Below are positions 38,807 through 47,471 of a DNA stretch of 64,000 bases, piece after piece. The number at the start of each line of letters is the position of its first letter. Position 1 is the first letter of the stretch. The position numbers and the translations under genes were made by a program. Below the pieces are notes generated by a model. The model saw only the letters and a program-made list of their open reading frames with translations. It was not told the origin of the DNA and ran no database searches. Source of the stretch: Zoogloea sp. 1C4 (GTDB lineage Bacteria > Pseudomonadota > Gammaproteobacteria > Burkholderiales > Rhodocyclaceae); contig NZ_SSXU01000008.1 of NCBI RefSeq assembly GCF_009469605.1, positions 62,001-126,000 on the forward strand, given 5' to 3'.

Positions 38807-39889
38807 ATGAGAAAGTCTAACAAGAAACGTGCCCGCCCAACCCGTAAGTTAGGGTTACCCCCAGGGTCTCTTGTCCATATTGGCGAAATCAAGACCGAAA
38901 AACCCAGCATTACGCTCATCGAATACGATTCCCACGGCATCACCGAGACCCGTTTTGAGGACATCGAGCTATCCCGAGCCCATCACGCCACCCGCGAAAA
39001 GATGTGGCTGAACGTGTATGGCCTGCACGACCCCGCCGTGATGGCCGAGATCGGCCGCCGCTTCAAGCTGCACCCGCTCGTCCAGGAAGACATCCTCAAC
39101 ACCCAGCAGCGCCCCAAGAGCGACGAGTACGCCGATTACCTCTTCATCGTCGGCCGCTGCTTCGACTTCGACGCCGAAACCCGCAGCCTGAATTCCGACC
39201 AGGTGAGCATCGTGCTCGGGCGCAACTTCGTGCTCACCTTCCAGGAGCGGGCCACCGGCGCCTTCGAGGCCGTGCGGGAGCGCCTGCGCGCAGAGCACGG
39301 CGCCATGCGCGCCCACGGCACCGACTACCTCGCCTACGCCATCCTCGACACGCTGGTGGACCGCTATTTCGTGATGCTCGACAACCTGAGCGACATGGCC
39401 GAAGACCTCGAGGACGCCGCGCTCACGCGCCCCACCCCGACGCTGCTGGCCGAGATCAACCGGGTCAAGCACGAGGCGCTGATCCTGCGCCGGGCCGTCT
39501 GGCCGCTGCGCGAGATCCTCAACACCCTGGCCCGTGCCGACAACGGTTTCTTCAGCGCCGACACCCGGCTCTACCTGCGCGACATCTACGACCACACGGT
39601 GCACGTGCTCGAATCGCTCGAATCCGTCCGGGATCTCCTCGCCGACCTGCTGGACATCTATCTCTCCAGCGTCAGCAACCGGCTCAACACCGAGGTGCGG
39701 ATCCTCACCGTGCTCACAACGCTCTTCATGCCCGCCACGCTGATCGCCGGCATCTTCGGGATGAACTTCCACGAGATGCCGCTACTCGACAAGCCCGATG
39801 GCTTCTGGGTCGCGCTCAGCATGATGGTGGGCGCCGCGGCGCTGATGGCCGCGTCGTTCTGGCGTCGCAACTGGCTGAGAACCCGCTGA
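38807..39889 (+). CDS. corA: CorA-family magnesium/cobalt transporter
   Basis: Pentameric inner-membrane Mg2+/Co2+ channel. The 360 residues have a large cytoplasmic funnel domain followed by two C-terminal helices, with the signature GMN in AGIFGMNFHEMPLLDKP at the end of TM1. TM2 (FWVALSMMVGAAALMAASFW) and a basic tail follow. The ATG at 38807 is preferred over a TTG at 38792; the opening Arg/Lys run is typical of related proteins. It ends before a terminator shared with the convergent PP2C gene. Confidence 0.95.
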   Translation: MRKSNKKRARPTRKLGLPPGSLVHIGEIKTEKPSITLIEYDSHGITETRFEDIELSRAHHATREKMWLNVYGLHDPAVMAEIGRRFKLHPLVQEDILNTQQRPKSDEYADYLFIVGRCFDFDAETRSLNSDQVSIVLGRNFVLTFQERATGAFEAVRERLRAEHGAMRAHGTDYLAYAILDTLVDRYFVMLDNLSDMAEDLEDAALTRPTPTLLAEINRVKHEALILRRAVWPLREILNTLARADNGFFSADTRLYLRDIYDHTVHVLESLESVRDLLADLLDIYLSSVSNRLNTEVRILTVLTTLFMPATLIAGIFGMNFHEMPLLDKPDGFWVALSMMVGAAALMAASFWRRNWLRTR

Positions 39890-39918
39890 CGCCCGGCACG
39901 CATCCGCCGCCACAAAAA

Positions 39919-39942
39919 GAAAAGGGGCCAACGGCCCCTTTC
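39919..39942. terminator. Terminator between corA and the PP2C gene
   Basis: GAAAGGGGCC... / GGCCCCTTTC with an AAC loop forms a 10-bp stem (about 39920-39929 and 39933-39942), with A-rich sequence on the left. It lies between convergent corA and the PP2C phosphatase. Confidence 0.85.
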
Positions 39943-39943
39943 G

Positions 39944-40789
39944 TCATCCACCCAGCCGGGGGAAATCACCCCGCGCCGGTGGCTTCTGGACAACCTCTAC
40001 GAGCTTGACGATGGCCAGCGAGATGTTGTCGCCGCCACCCTTTGCCCGCTGGCGGGCCAGTTCGATCAGTGTCGAAGCCGCGTCCCGCGGGGATTGGGAG
40101 TCGAGAATCTGACCCATCTCGTCTTCGGGGATGTAGGCCCACAGACCATCCGAGCACAGCAGGAAAGCATCGCCGCCCACCAGCGGCGACGCATGGCCGA
40201 TGTCGACCCGAGGCTCCCGCTCGGACCCCAGGCACGACAGCAGCACGTTGCGGTTGGGGTGGCGCAGCGCGCCGTCGGCGTCGAGCCGGCCTTTGCGGAC
40301 AAGCTCTTCGACCAGGGAATGGTCGACACTGCGCGTCACCAGCTCACCGCGACGGAAATGATAGAAACGGGAATCCCCGCAATGGGCCCAGTCCGCCCGA
40401 TCGGGCTGCATCATGAAGACCACCGCAGTGCTGTGGGGGTCCTGCTCGCTGGTGAAGCGGGTCAGCTTGATGACGATATGTGCTTCGTCGATGACGCTGC
40501 GCAGCAGATCGGGGGCGCTTTCCGATGCCGGCGCGTAGGCTTCGAAGTTCTGCTTGGCCTTCAGCACGACCTGCTCGGCCGCCATGGCACCGCCAGAGTG
40601 CCCGCCCATGCCGTCGGCCAGCACGGCCATCAGCGTGCCCTTACGGGTCGGATGCGCGAAGACGGCCGCCCGATCCTGCTGTTCGGTACGGTCGCCCGTA
40701 TGCTTCGCCACGCAGGCCTCGGCCTGATAGCGCTTCTTGGAGCTCACCGAATCGGGAGCGGAAAGGGACGATAACGTTGGATTCAGCAT
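39944..40789 (-). CDS. PP2C-family protein serine/threonine phosphatase
   Basis: A 281-residue metal-dependent phosphatase. The PP2C motifs are seen in order: ...AKHTGDRTEQQDR (metal-binding Asp), VLADGMGGHSGGAMAAEQ, WAHCGDSRFYHFR, LCSDGLWAYI and GGGDNISLAIVKL. No transmembrane span is present, so it acts in the cytoplasm. The start at 40789 (MLNPTLSSLSA) is a compromise: an ATG at 40822 would add 11 residues and neither has a good ribosome-binding site. No partner Ser/Thr kinase is nearby. In bacteria such PP2C phosphatases regulate envelope or type VI secretion functions. Confidence 0.9.
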   Translation of the reverse strand: MLNPTLSSLSAPDSVSSKKRYQAEACVAKHTGDRTEQQDRAAVFAHPTRKGTLMAVLADGMGGHSGGAMAAEQVVLKAKQNFEAYAPASESAPDLLRSVIDEAHIVIKLTRFTSEQDPHSTAVVFMMQPDRADWAHCGDSRFYHFRRGELVTRSVDHSLVEELVRKGRLDADGALRHPNRNVLLSCLGSEREPRVDIGHASPLVGGDAFLLCSDGLWAYIPEDEMGQILDSQSPRDAASTLIELARQRAKGGGDNISLAIVKLVEVVQKPPARGDFPRLGG

Positions 40790-40997
40790 GTAACTCGAAC
40801 GATCAGCACGAGACGAACTCATCGAAAACACGCCACGCGCCTGCACATCGGCACGGCTCGGGCGAACACCGACGACGAAAACCGGGCAAACAAGACTCCG
40901 CACTGACTCACAAGATCACTCAGCCCAACAGGCAGACAACTGACATTCACGAAGTTTAACCGTTTATCTCTTTAGTAATAAAGACGACGTTTCGCTT

Positions 40998-42245
40998 TCA
41001 GACTACCGGTGTGACTTTTTCATCGATCAATTCAATCCAATGTCGTATGGGCAGCGAGACCGCTGTTGCCAGGTGCTCGATGCAGCCGACATTGGCTGAA
41101 ACTATGCAGTCGGCACCGTATTCTTGCAAGGCTGACACCTTCCCGTCACGCAGTTCACTGGCCAATTTGGGTTGCAGCAGCGAATACGTGCCCGCCGAAC
41201 CGCAGCACAAATGAGAATCCCGCACCGGGACGAGCTCAAAGCCTGCTGCGGAAAGCAGGCTTTCGACCACCCCGCGGACCTTCAAACCGTGTTGCAAACT
41301 GCATGGCGCATGAAAAGCCAGCCGGCCGGCCTTGCCCTGCGTCCGGGATGACTCGAGCAAGGATGTCAGCGTCTTCATCTCGGCGGCGAGCACCTCGGCG
41401 ACGTCACGGCTCATCGCGGCCACCTTCTCGGCCCTGGCGGCATAGGCCGGATCGTGCCGGAGCAGGTGGCCGTACTCCTTCACCTGCACGCCGCAGCCCG
41501 ACGCCGTGACGACGATCGCCTCGACCTGGCCGGACTCGATAGCCGGCCACCAGGCGTCGATGTTTCGCCGCGCCTCGTCGCGCCCGCCGGCCTGATCGTG
41601 GAGGTGATAGCGGACGGCGCCGCAACATCCCGCGCTCTTTGCCTCGACCAGCGAAATCCCCAGCCGGTCGAGCACCCGGGCGGTGGCTGCGTTGATCACC
41701 GGGCGCATGGACGGCTGGACGCAACCCGCCAGCGCAATCATCCGCCGGACGTGACGCGGCGCCGGCCACGGCCCGGCAGCTTCGGCCGCCGGCACCTTCT
41801 CGGCGATCACCCGCGGCAGCAGCGGCTTGAACATCCGCCCAAGCCCCAGCGCCGAGCCGAACAGGCCGGTGTTTGGCACAAACTCCCGCAGCGCGGCGCG
41901 CTTCAGCTTGTCGGCACCGGTCCGCGGCACCTGCTGTTCGACGATGTGGCGGCCGATGTCGGCCAGCCGGCCGTACTGCACGCCAGAGGGGCAGGTCGTC
42001 TCGCAGGAGCGGCAGGTAAGGCAGCGATCCAGATGCAGGCGGGTCTTCTCGGTGGCGCGCTCGCCTTCGAGCACCTGCTTGATGAGGTAGATGCGCCCCC
42101 GCGGGCCATCCAGTTCGTCGCCCAGCAGTTGGTAAGTCGGGCAGGTGGCGGTGCAGAACCCGCAATGCACGCACTTGCGCAGAATCTCCTCGGCCTCGCG
42201 GCCTTCGGGCGTGTCGCGGATGAAATCGGCGAGATGGGTCTGCAT
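40998..42245 (-). CDS. glcF: Glycolate oxidase iron-sulfur subunit
   Basis: Iron-sulfur subunit of GlcDEF, passing electrons from glycolate oxidation to the quinone pool. The 415 residues have two 4Fe-4S motifs, CVHCGFCTATC (Cys 25, 28, 31, 35) and CLTCRSCETTC (Cys 75, 78, 81, 85), and two CCG motifs (AGCCGAVRYH, LCCGSAGTYS) of the heterodisulfide reductase-like domain. It lies 3 bp after the glcE stop on the same strand. The 170-bp gap to the PP2C gene is strikingly AT-rich. Confidence 0.96.
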   Translation of the reverse strand: MQTHLADFIRDTPEGREAEEILRKCVHCGFCTATCPTYQLLGDELDGPRGRIYLIKQVLEGERATEKTRLHLDRCLTCRSCETTCPSGVQYGRLADIGRHIVEQQVPRTGADKLKRAALREFVPNTGLFGSALGLGRMFKPLLPRVIAEKVPAAEAAGPWPAPRHVRRMIALAGCVQPSMRPVINAATARVLDRLGISLVEAKSAGCCGAVRYHLHDQAGGRDEARRNIDAWWPAIESGQVEAIVVTASGCGVQVKEYGHLLRHDPAYAARAEKVAAMSRDVAEVLAAEMKTLTSLLESSRTQGKAGRLAFHAPCSLQHGLKVRGVVESLLSAAGFELVPVRDSHLCCGSAGTYSLLQPKLASELRDGKVSALQEYGADCIVSANVGCIEHLATAVSLPIRHWIELIDEKVTPVV

Positions 42246-42248
42246 CGC

Positions 42249-43313
42249 TCAGAACTCCGGATAAAGGCGACCGGGGTTGAAGATCCCTGCCGGGTCGAAG
42301 GCCTGCTTGAGATTGCGCTGCAGGGCCTGCATCGGCGCGGGCAGCGGATGGAAGACATCGCTGCGTCCCGCGCCGCCGCGAAACAGCGTGGCGTGGCCGC
42401 CGAGGGCTGCCGCGCGGACGCGGATTTCCACCACCGGCGCATCGGAGCGCAGCCAGCGCTGGGCGCCGCCCCACTCCACCAGCTGCTCGCCGGGCAAGGC
42501 CACGGCCAGCGCGTCGCTGGGCACCGAGAGCCGCCACAGGGGCAGTGTGCCGGCAAAAAAGTCATCCCGATGATCCCGCAGGCCGCGCCAAAGCACCGCC
42601 GCAGCGGCGTCCGCCAGCCGCTCGCCGCCAAGGCGTGCGATCGCCGCATCCACCGCTGCACCGGCGCCGGAGAGCCGCAGATGGAGCACACCACCCCGCC
42701 AGACGCTGGCCGACACCGGCAGCGGCTGGCCGGCCCACACGTTGAGCTGGTGCAACGCCGCCGCTTCGTCCATCTCGAAGCGCAAGGTCGCCTCGGCCAC
42801 CGGCCTCGGCAGCACCTTCAGCGACACCTCGGCGATCAACCCAAGGGTGCCAAGGCTGCCCGCCAGGAAGCGCGAGACGTCGTAGCCTGCCACGTTCTTC
42901 ATCACCTCACCACCAAAGCGCAGCACGTCACCGCGCCCGTCGATGAGGGTGGCGCCGAGCACGAAATCCCGCACGCCCCCCACCGCCGCCCGCCGCGGCC
43001 CGGCAAGGCCCGCCGCGACGCAGCCGCCCACGGTGCCGCCGTCGGCAAAATGCGGCGGCTCGAAGGCCAGCATCTGGTTCTCGGCCGCCAGTGCGGCTTC
43101 CAGATCGGCCAGCGGCGTGCCGGCGCGGACGGTCACCACCAGCTCGCTCGGCGCGTAATTGACGATGCCCCGGTATGCATCGGTGAGAATGGGCTCGCCC
43201 ACCTCCGGCCCGCCGTAAAACGCCTTGGTGCCGCCGCCGCGGATGCACAGGGGCTGGCGGTTCGCCGCCGCCGCGCGGATGCGCTCACTCCACGCCTGAA
43301 TCAGCTCGCTCAC
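42249..43313 (-). CDS. glcE: Glycolate oxidase FAD-binding subunit
   Basis: FAD-linked partner of GlcD in glycolate oxidation, 354 residues. The FAD/PCMH fold is recognisable: LCIRGGGTKAFYGGP, ELVVTVRAGTPLADLEAALAAENQMLAFEPP, GGTVGGCVAAGLAGPRR, and FNPGRLYPEF at the end. Translation begins at a GTG (43313) with AAGGAGG 9 nt upstream; that site lies inside the small gene before it. The first 29 bp overlap the preceding small membrane-protein gene. Confidence 0.96.
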   Translation of the reverse strand: MSELIQAWSERIRAAAANRQPLCIRGGGTKAFYGGPEVGEPILTDAYRGIVNYAPSELVVTVRAGTPLADLEAALAAENQMLAFEPPHFADGGTVGGCVAAGLAGPRRAAVGGVRDFVLGATLIDGRGDVLRFGGEVMKNVAGYDVSRFLAGSLGTLGLIAEVSLKVLPRPVAEATLRFEMDEAAALHQLNVWAGQPLPVSASVWRGGVLHLRLSGAGAAVDAAIARLGGERLADAAAAVLWRGLRDHRDDFFAGTLPLWRLSVPSDALAVALPGEQLVEWGGAQRWLRSDAPVVEIRVRAAALGGHATLFRGGAGRSDVFHPLPAPMQALQRNLKQAFDPAGIFNPGRLYPEF

Positions 43314-43446
43314 GCTTGCCTTCCTCCTTGTTGCGCCGCTCGGCCAGCCGGCCCGCGGTGCGCAGCCCCATCCAGGTGCCGATCAGCGACAGCACCGGAA
43401 CGGCGACGAACAGAAACTGCAGCCATCCTTCGGAAATCGTTTCCAT
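43285..43446 (-). CDS. Small membrane protein of the glycolate operon (53 residues)
   Basis: A 53-residue protein between glcD and glcE. One membrane helix (about residues 8-27, WLQFLFVAVPVLSLIGTWMG) is followed by a basic, charged cytoplasmic tail (RLAERRNKEEGKRERAD). Its ATG overlaps the glcD stop (TGATG), and its stop lies inside glcE, so it is translationally coupled on both sides. I recognise no family. It is too short for most gene finders. A membrane anchor for the peripheral GlcDEF oxidase is a natural guess. Confidence 0.7.
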   Translation of the reverse strand: METISEGWLQFLFVAVPVLSLIGTWMGLRTAGRLAERRNKEEGKRERADSGVE

Positions 43447-44960
43447 CAGAAGCGCGGCAGATCCGGATGAGCCTGGACCACGTTCGCCCCCATCCGCTCG
43501 CGGCCGTATTCGGCGCAGCGGTTGAGGGTCGGGATGGCCTTGCCCGGGTTGAGCAGCCCCTGCGGATCGAACGCCGCCTTCACGCGGTGGAAGGCGTTGA
43601 GCGTCGGGGTGGCGAACTGGCTGCACATCTGGTTGATCTTCTCGATGCCCACGCCGTGCTCGCCGGTGATCGTGCCGCCCAGCGCCACCGAGAGTTCCAG
43701 GATCTCCGCCCCGAAGGCTTCGGCCGTGTGCTGGTCGCCGGGTTTGTTGGCGTCGAAGAGGATCAGGGGGTGCAGGTTGCCGTCGCCCGCATGAAACACA
43801 TTGATGCAGCGCATCGAATACTTCTTTTCCATCTGCTGGATGGCCTTCAGCATCTCGCCCAGGCGCTTGCGGGGGATCGTGCCGTCCATGCAGTAATAAT
43901 CCGGCGAGATCCGCCCCGCCGCCGGAAACGCCGCCTTGCGACCGGCCCAGAAGCGCAGCCGCTCGCCCTCGTCACGGGACACACGCACCTCCGTCGCGCC
44001 GCTGGCTTCGAGGATGGCGCGAACGCGGGCGATCTCTTCGGCGACTTCCTCCGGCGTGCCGTCGGATTCGCACAGCAGGATCGCCTCGGCATCCAGCGGA
44101 TAGCCCGCATGCACGAACTCCTCGACCGCCGCCGTGGCGGGCTGGTCCATCATCTCCAGCCCGGCCGGGATGATGCCCGCAGCGATCACCGCCGCCACCG
44201 CTTCGCCGGCCTTCACCACATCGTCGAAGGCGGCCAGCACGCACTGGGCGAGCTGCGGCTTGGGGGTGAGCTTGACGGTCACCTCCGTCACCACCGCCAG
44301 CATGCCCTCCGAGCCCGTGACCAGCGGCAGCAGGTCGTAGCCCGGCGTATCCAGCGCGAGGCTGCCAAACTCGACGATCTCGCCGGCGATGGTCACGCCG
44401 CGCACCTTGAGCAGGTTGTGGATCGTCAGCCCGTACTTGAGGCAATGCACGCCGCCCGAGTTCTCGGCCACGTTGCCGCCGATTGTGCAGGCGATCTGCG
44501 ACGACGGATCGGGCGCGTAATAAAGGCCGAAGGGCGCCGCGGCTTCCGAAATCGCCAGGTTGCGCACGCCCGGCTGCACCACCGCGCGGCGGGCGTGAGC
44601 GTCGATCCGGATGATCTTCTTGAAGCGCGCCAGCGACAGCACCAACCCGAACTTGTGCGGCTGCGCCCCACCCGAAAGCCCGGTGCCCGCGCCCCGCGCC
44701 ACCACTGGCACGCCCAGGGCGGCGCAGATCTTCAGGATCTCCACCACCTGCGCCTCGGTTTCAGGCAGCGCCACCACCATTGGCACCTGACGCAGCGCCG
44801 ACATGCCGTCGCATTCGTAGGGCCGCAGGTCTTCCAGATCGTGGAGCAGGCTGGCTGCGGGCAGCACGCGCGACAGCGATGAGACCAGCCGCGCCTTGTC
44901 CACCGTTGAAAAGTCGCGCTCGGCGACGCTGAAATCGGGTAGATCGGCCGGCTCGCCCAT
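43446..44960 (-). CDS. glcD: Glycolate oxidase FAD-linked catalytic subunit
   Basis: Oxidises glycolate to glyoxylate. The 504 residues are a VAO-type FAD protein: PMVVALPETEAQVVEILKIC, VPVVARGAGTGLSGGA (FAD pyrophosphate loop), NSGGVHCLKYGLT, YCMDGTIPRK and the C-terminal HAGDGNLHPLILFD and GEHGVGIEK. The ATG at 44960 has AGGAGGAG at the right distance (from 44962 upward on the reverse strand). Homology does not extend into the long open frame upstream of it. The operon is regulator-glcD-small protein-glcE-glcF. Confidence 0.96.
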   Translation of the reverse strand: MGEPADLPDFSVAERDFSTVDKARLVSSLSRVLPAASLLHDLEDLRPYECDGMSALRQVPMVVALPETEAQVVEILKICAALGVPVVARGAGTGLSGGAQPHKFGLVLSLARFKKIIRIDAHARRAVVQPGVRNLAISEAAAPFGLYYAPDPSSQIACTIGGNVAENSGGVHCLKYGLTIHNLLKVRGVTIAGEIVEFGSLALDTPGYDLLPLVTGSEGMLAVVTEVTVKLTPKPQLAQCVLAAFDDVVKAGEAVAAVIAAGIIPAGLEMMDQPATAAVEEFVHAGYPLDAEAILLCESDGTPEEVAEEIARVRAILEASGATEVRVSRDEGERLRFWAGRKAAFPAAGRISPDYYCMDGTIPRKRLGEMLKAIQQMEKKYSMRCINVFHAGDGNLHPLILFDANKPGDQHTAEAFGAEILELSVALGGTITGEHGVGIEKINQMCSQFATPTLNAFHRVKAAFDPQGLLNPGKAIPTLNRCAEYGRERMGANVVQAHPDLPRF

Positions 44961-45721
44961 CAGGTCTCCTCCTCGTTGTTCGGTCCGCTCATGCGGGGCG
45001 ACAGCATCACGCCCAGGCGCCCCGCGGCGCTCACGATGTGCCTTTCGGCCGCCGCCCGGGCCGCAGCGGGATCGCCCGCCGCGATGGCCTCGAACAGCGC
45101 CCGGTGTTCGTTCTGGGATGCCTGCGCCAGCCCGCCATCCCGGCCGTCGCGGCTCCAGGTGGGCTGGCGGGAGCCGGAGAACTCCTGGCTCACGAATTCG
45201 ATGAAACGATGGATCAGCGGGTTGCCGCTTGCCGCCGCCACGGCGCAGTGAAAGGCGTCGTCGGCGCCGGCCCCGTCGCCCGAGTCCGCCACGCTCTCCA
45301 TGGCCGCGTCCATCGCGGCCAGCGCCTCGCCAATCTGCGTGAGGCTTTGCGGGGTATGCCGCACGGCGGCCCGCTCGGCCGCGGCCGCTTCGACGATCAG
45401 GCGCAGCTCGAACACATCCCGCGCGTCGTGGGCGCTCGCCGGCAAACCAGCGTTCATCCGGAAGGCCGCCGCACCAGGGCGCGTGGCAACAAACACCCCC
45501 GAACCCTGACGGCTCTCCACCAGTCCCTCGGCCTTCAGCCGCGCCACCGCCTCGCGCACCACGGCCCGGCTCACCGCAAACTGGGCGCCCAACTGGGCTT
45601 CCGTCGGCAACCGTTCGCCTGGCGTCAGCGCCCCGCTGCGGATGCGCTTTTCCAGCGCCAATCCGACGGCATCGGAAAGGCGCTGGGGGCGGTTGATCTG
45701 ATGGAAGCGGGTCGCGGCCAT
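44960..45721 (-). CDS. GntR-family (FadR/FCD) regulator of the glycolate operon
   Basis: A 253-residue regulator with an N-terminal winged helix (about 12-80; RLPTEAQLGAQFAVSRAVVREAVARLKAEGLVES) and a C-terminal FCD ligand-binding domain (FELRLIVEAAAAERAA...DDAFHCAVAAASGN). The FCD family binds organic acids; next to glcDEF this is probably a GlcC/LldR-like glycolate sensor. Its last base overlaps the glcD start (TGATG). A palindromic operator candidate sits 7 bp before its start codon, so it is likely autoregulated, together with the operon. Confidence 0.9.
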   Translation of the reverse strand: MAATRFHQINRPQRLSDAVGLALEKRIRSGALTPGERLPTEAQLGAQFAVSRAVVREAVARLKAEGLVESRQGSGVFVATRPGAAAFRMNAGLPASAHDARDVFELRLIVEAAAAERAAVRHTPQSLTQIGEALAAMDAAMESVADSGDGAGADDAFHCAVAAASGNPLIHRFIEFVSQEFSGSRQPTWSRDGRDGGLAQASQNEHRALFEAIAAGDPAAARAAAERHIVSAAGRLGVMLSPRMSGPNNEEET

Positions 45722-45728
45722 TGGTCAG

Positions 45729-45741
45729 CTTGTCTGACAAG
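45729..45741. promoter_or_regulatory. Palindromic operator candidate for the GntR-type regulator
   Basis: CTTGTCTGACAAG is a perfect 13-bp palindrome with the TnGTnnnACnA core of FadR/GlcC/LldR-type operators. It lies 7 bp upstream of the regulator's ATG, so binding would block transcription or translation initiation of regulator-glcD-glcE-glcF. Confidence 0.7.
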
Positions 45742-45767
45742 TTCGACGCAGTCTAAGAGAGCCGGGA

Positions 45768-45785
45768 CGCCCCTGTAAAGGGGCG
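45768..45785 (-). terminator. Hairpin between amidase and the glycolate regulator
   Basis: CGCCCCT / AGGGGCG (45768-45774 and 45779-45785) closes a GTAA (GNRA-type) tetraloop 13 bp after the amidase stop on the minus strand. No T-run follows, so termination strength is uncertain. Confidence 0.45.
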
Positions 45786-45798
45786 CGGGCCGTGTCGA

Positions 45799-47277
45799 TC
45801 AACGCAGGGCTGGCGGCATCAGAAAACCACCCAGCGCGGGCTCGAGCCGTGCCGCCGCAGCCAGCAACGCGTCATCACCCCAGCGCCGGCCGACCAGCTG
45901 CACACCCACCGGAAGCCCATCCTCGACACCCGCCGGAAGCGCCACCACCGGGCTGCCGCTGAGGGAGAACGGCACCGTCAGCCCGATGGTCGCCTCCAGG
46001 TAGGGCAGCCGCTGGCCCGCCACAGTAAGCCGGGGCGGCCGGTCGAAAGGCCCGAGGGGCTGGCCGGGATAGGCAACGGTGCTCGCCACCGGGCACAGCA
46101 GCGCATCCACATCGGCCAGTTCGGCCTCCAGTTGCTGGATCCACTGCTCCCGTCGATCGAGCGCCCGGTTGTACGCCCGCATGTCGAAACGCAAGCCGCG
46201 GGAGATCGCGCGCATCAACTGTTCCGAAGGGGGCAGCAGGTGCCGCAGCACCAGAAACGCGTGCCGCTGCCAGCCCGGCATGCCCAGCCCGATCTCCACG
46301 CCAGCGATGAGCCCGAAGACCTCCCTCAGTTCCGCCGGGTCGACTCCCGCCCCGGAGCCGCGACGAAGCACATGGCCGGCGGCAGACAGCTTCTCCGGCA
46401 GCCGCGCGAACACCGCCCGGGTCCGCTCGCACAGGGGCAGCCCCCAGTCGTCCCACAGCAACAGACGCAGCGGACGGCCATCATCGCGGCGCGACGCCCC
46501 GGCCACCGGAAGCGCCGGCACTTCGCTGTCGATCCCATCGGGCCCGGCCATCACCGCAAGGCCAAGCTGAAGATCGGCCACCGAGCGCCCCAGCGCGCCA
46601 AACGACAACATCCGCCGCACGCTGCGCACGCCGCCCAGATGTTCCGGCAGGTGCGGGATGTGGCCGGTGCGTGGAATGCGGTTCTCGGTGGCCTTGAAAC
46701 CGCTCACCCCGCAGTACGCCGCCGGAATCCGGATCGACCCGGCCAGATCGCTGCCGGCCTCCAGCAACGAGAAGCCCGCGGCCACGGCGACTGCTGCGCC
46801 GCCCGAGCTGCCGCCCGGCGTCAGGGCCGGGTTCCAGGGATTGCGCGTCAGCCCGAAGAGCGGGCTCCAGCAATGGGGCGCACCGGCCAGCTCCGGCAGG
46901 TTGCTCTTGCCGACGATCACCGCCCCGGCCGCCCGCAGGCGAGCCACCACGGTCGCGTCCCGGTCCGGCACGTAATCCGTCAGCGGCTTGAAGCTCGCCG
47001 TCGTCCGCAGGCCCCGCGTTTCGAACGCGTCCTTGATGGACACTGGCACACCCAGCAGCGGCGGCAAATCCCCGCCTGAGGCGCGCTTCCGGTCGGCGGC
47101 CTTCGCGGCGGCCCGCGCGCCAGCCTCATCGAGGGTCACCAAAGCATTTAGGCCCGGATTGAAGCGGGCAACCCGCGCCAGACACGCATCCAGCAAGGCT
47201 TCGGCAGACAGGCGCCCTTCACGGATGTCTTGCGCGGCTGCCGAGGCGGTGAGCGTATTCAGCTGGCTGTCGTTCAT
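45799..47277 (-). CDS. Amidase-signature family hydrolase
   Basis: A 492-residue amidase of the Ser-cisSer-Lys family. The catalytic Lys lies in LGVPVSIKDAFET, the Gly/Ser-rich block is LTPGGSSGGAAVAVAAG, and the cis-Ser/nucleophilic Ser pair is in AGSDLAGSIRIPA. The usual GSDxGGSIR has here Leu-Ala in place of x-Gly, a variant seen in some broad-specificity amidases. The start at 47277 (MNDSQLNTLTASAAA) has GGGAGGG upstream. Substrate unknown; position beside the glycolate genes does not settle it. The 194 bp between it and the AraC gene hold nothing recognisable. Confidence 0.9.
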   Translation of the reverse strand: MNDSQLNTLTASAAAQDIREGRLSAEALLDACLARVARFNPGLNALVTLDEAGARAAAKAADRKRASGGDLPPLLGVPVSIKDAFETRGLRTTASFKPLTDYVPDRDATVVARLRAAGAVIVGKSNLPELAGAPHCWSPLFGLTRNPWNPALTPGGSSGGAAVAVAAGFSLLEAGSDLAGSIRIPAAYCGVSGFKATENRIPRTGHIPHLPEHLGGVRSVRRMLSFGALGRSVADLQLGLAVMAGPDGIDSEVPALPVAGASRRDDGRPLRLLLWDDWGLPLCERTRAVFARLPEKLSAAGHVLRRGSGAGVDPAELREVFGLIAGVEIGLGMPGWQRHAFLVLRHLLPPSEQLMRAISRGLRFDMRAYNRALDRREQWIQQLEAELADVDALLCPVASTVAYPGQPLGPFDRPPRLTVAGQRLPYLEATIGLTVPFSLSGSPVVALPAGVEDGLPVGVQLVGRRWGDDALLAAAARLEPALGGFLMPPALR

Positions 47278-47471
47278 CACGCGCCCTCCCTGGCTGACGA
47301 GTCCACGAAATGTCCGCGCCGACCTGGGTCGAGCGACGCGGCGGGAAAATCTCGGGAAGACGGCAAGCGTGGTCGGGTCATGGCGTGGGCAGGCTGAGTG
47401 GATGGAAGACGTCAGCCTGCCCGCGTGCCGCCCGGCAGTATTGAACCCAGACGACATGCCAGCCCGAGGAA

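Noticed and set aside
40823-40997. AT-rich gap between glcF and the PP2C gene as a possible insertion remnant
   Set aside because: It is short, has no terminal repeats, target-site duplication or gene fragment. A 6-bp inverted repeat (TCTTTA/TAAAGA) and promoter-like AT content explain it better.
41454-44882. An 1142-codon plus-strand open frame opposite glcD, glcE and glcF
   Set aside because: His/Arg/Pro-rich composition typical of antisense to GC-rich genes; glcD, glcE and glcF all show catalytic motifs on the minus strand.
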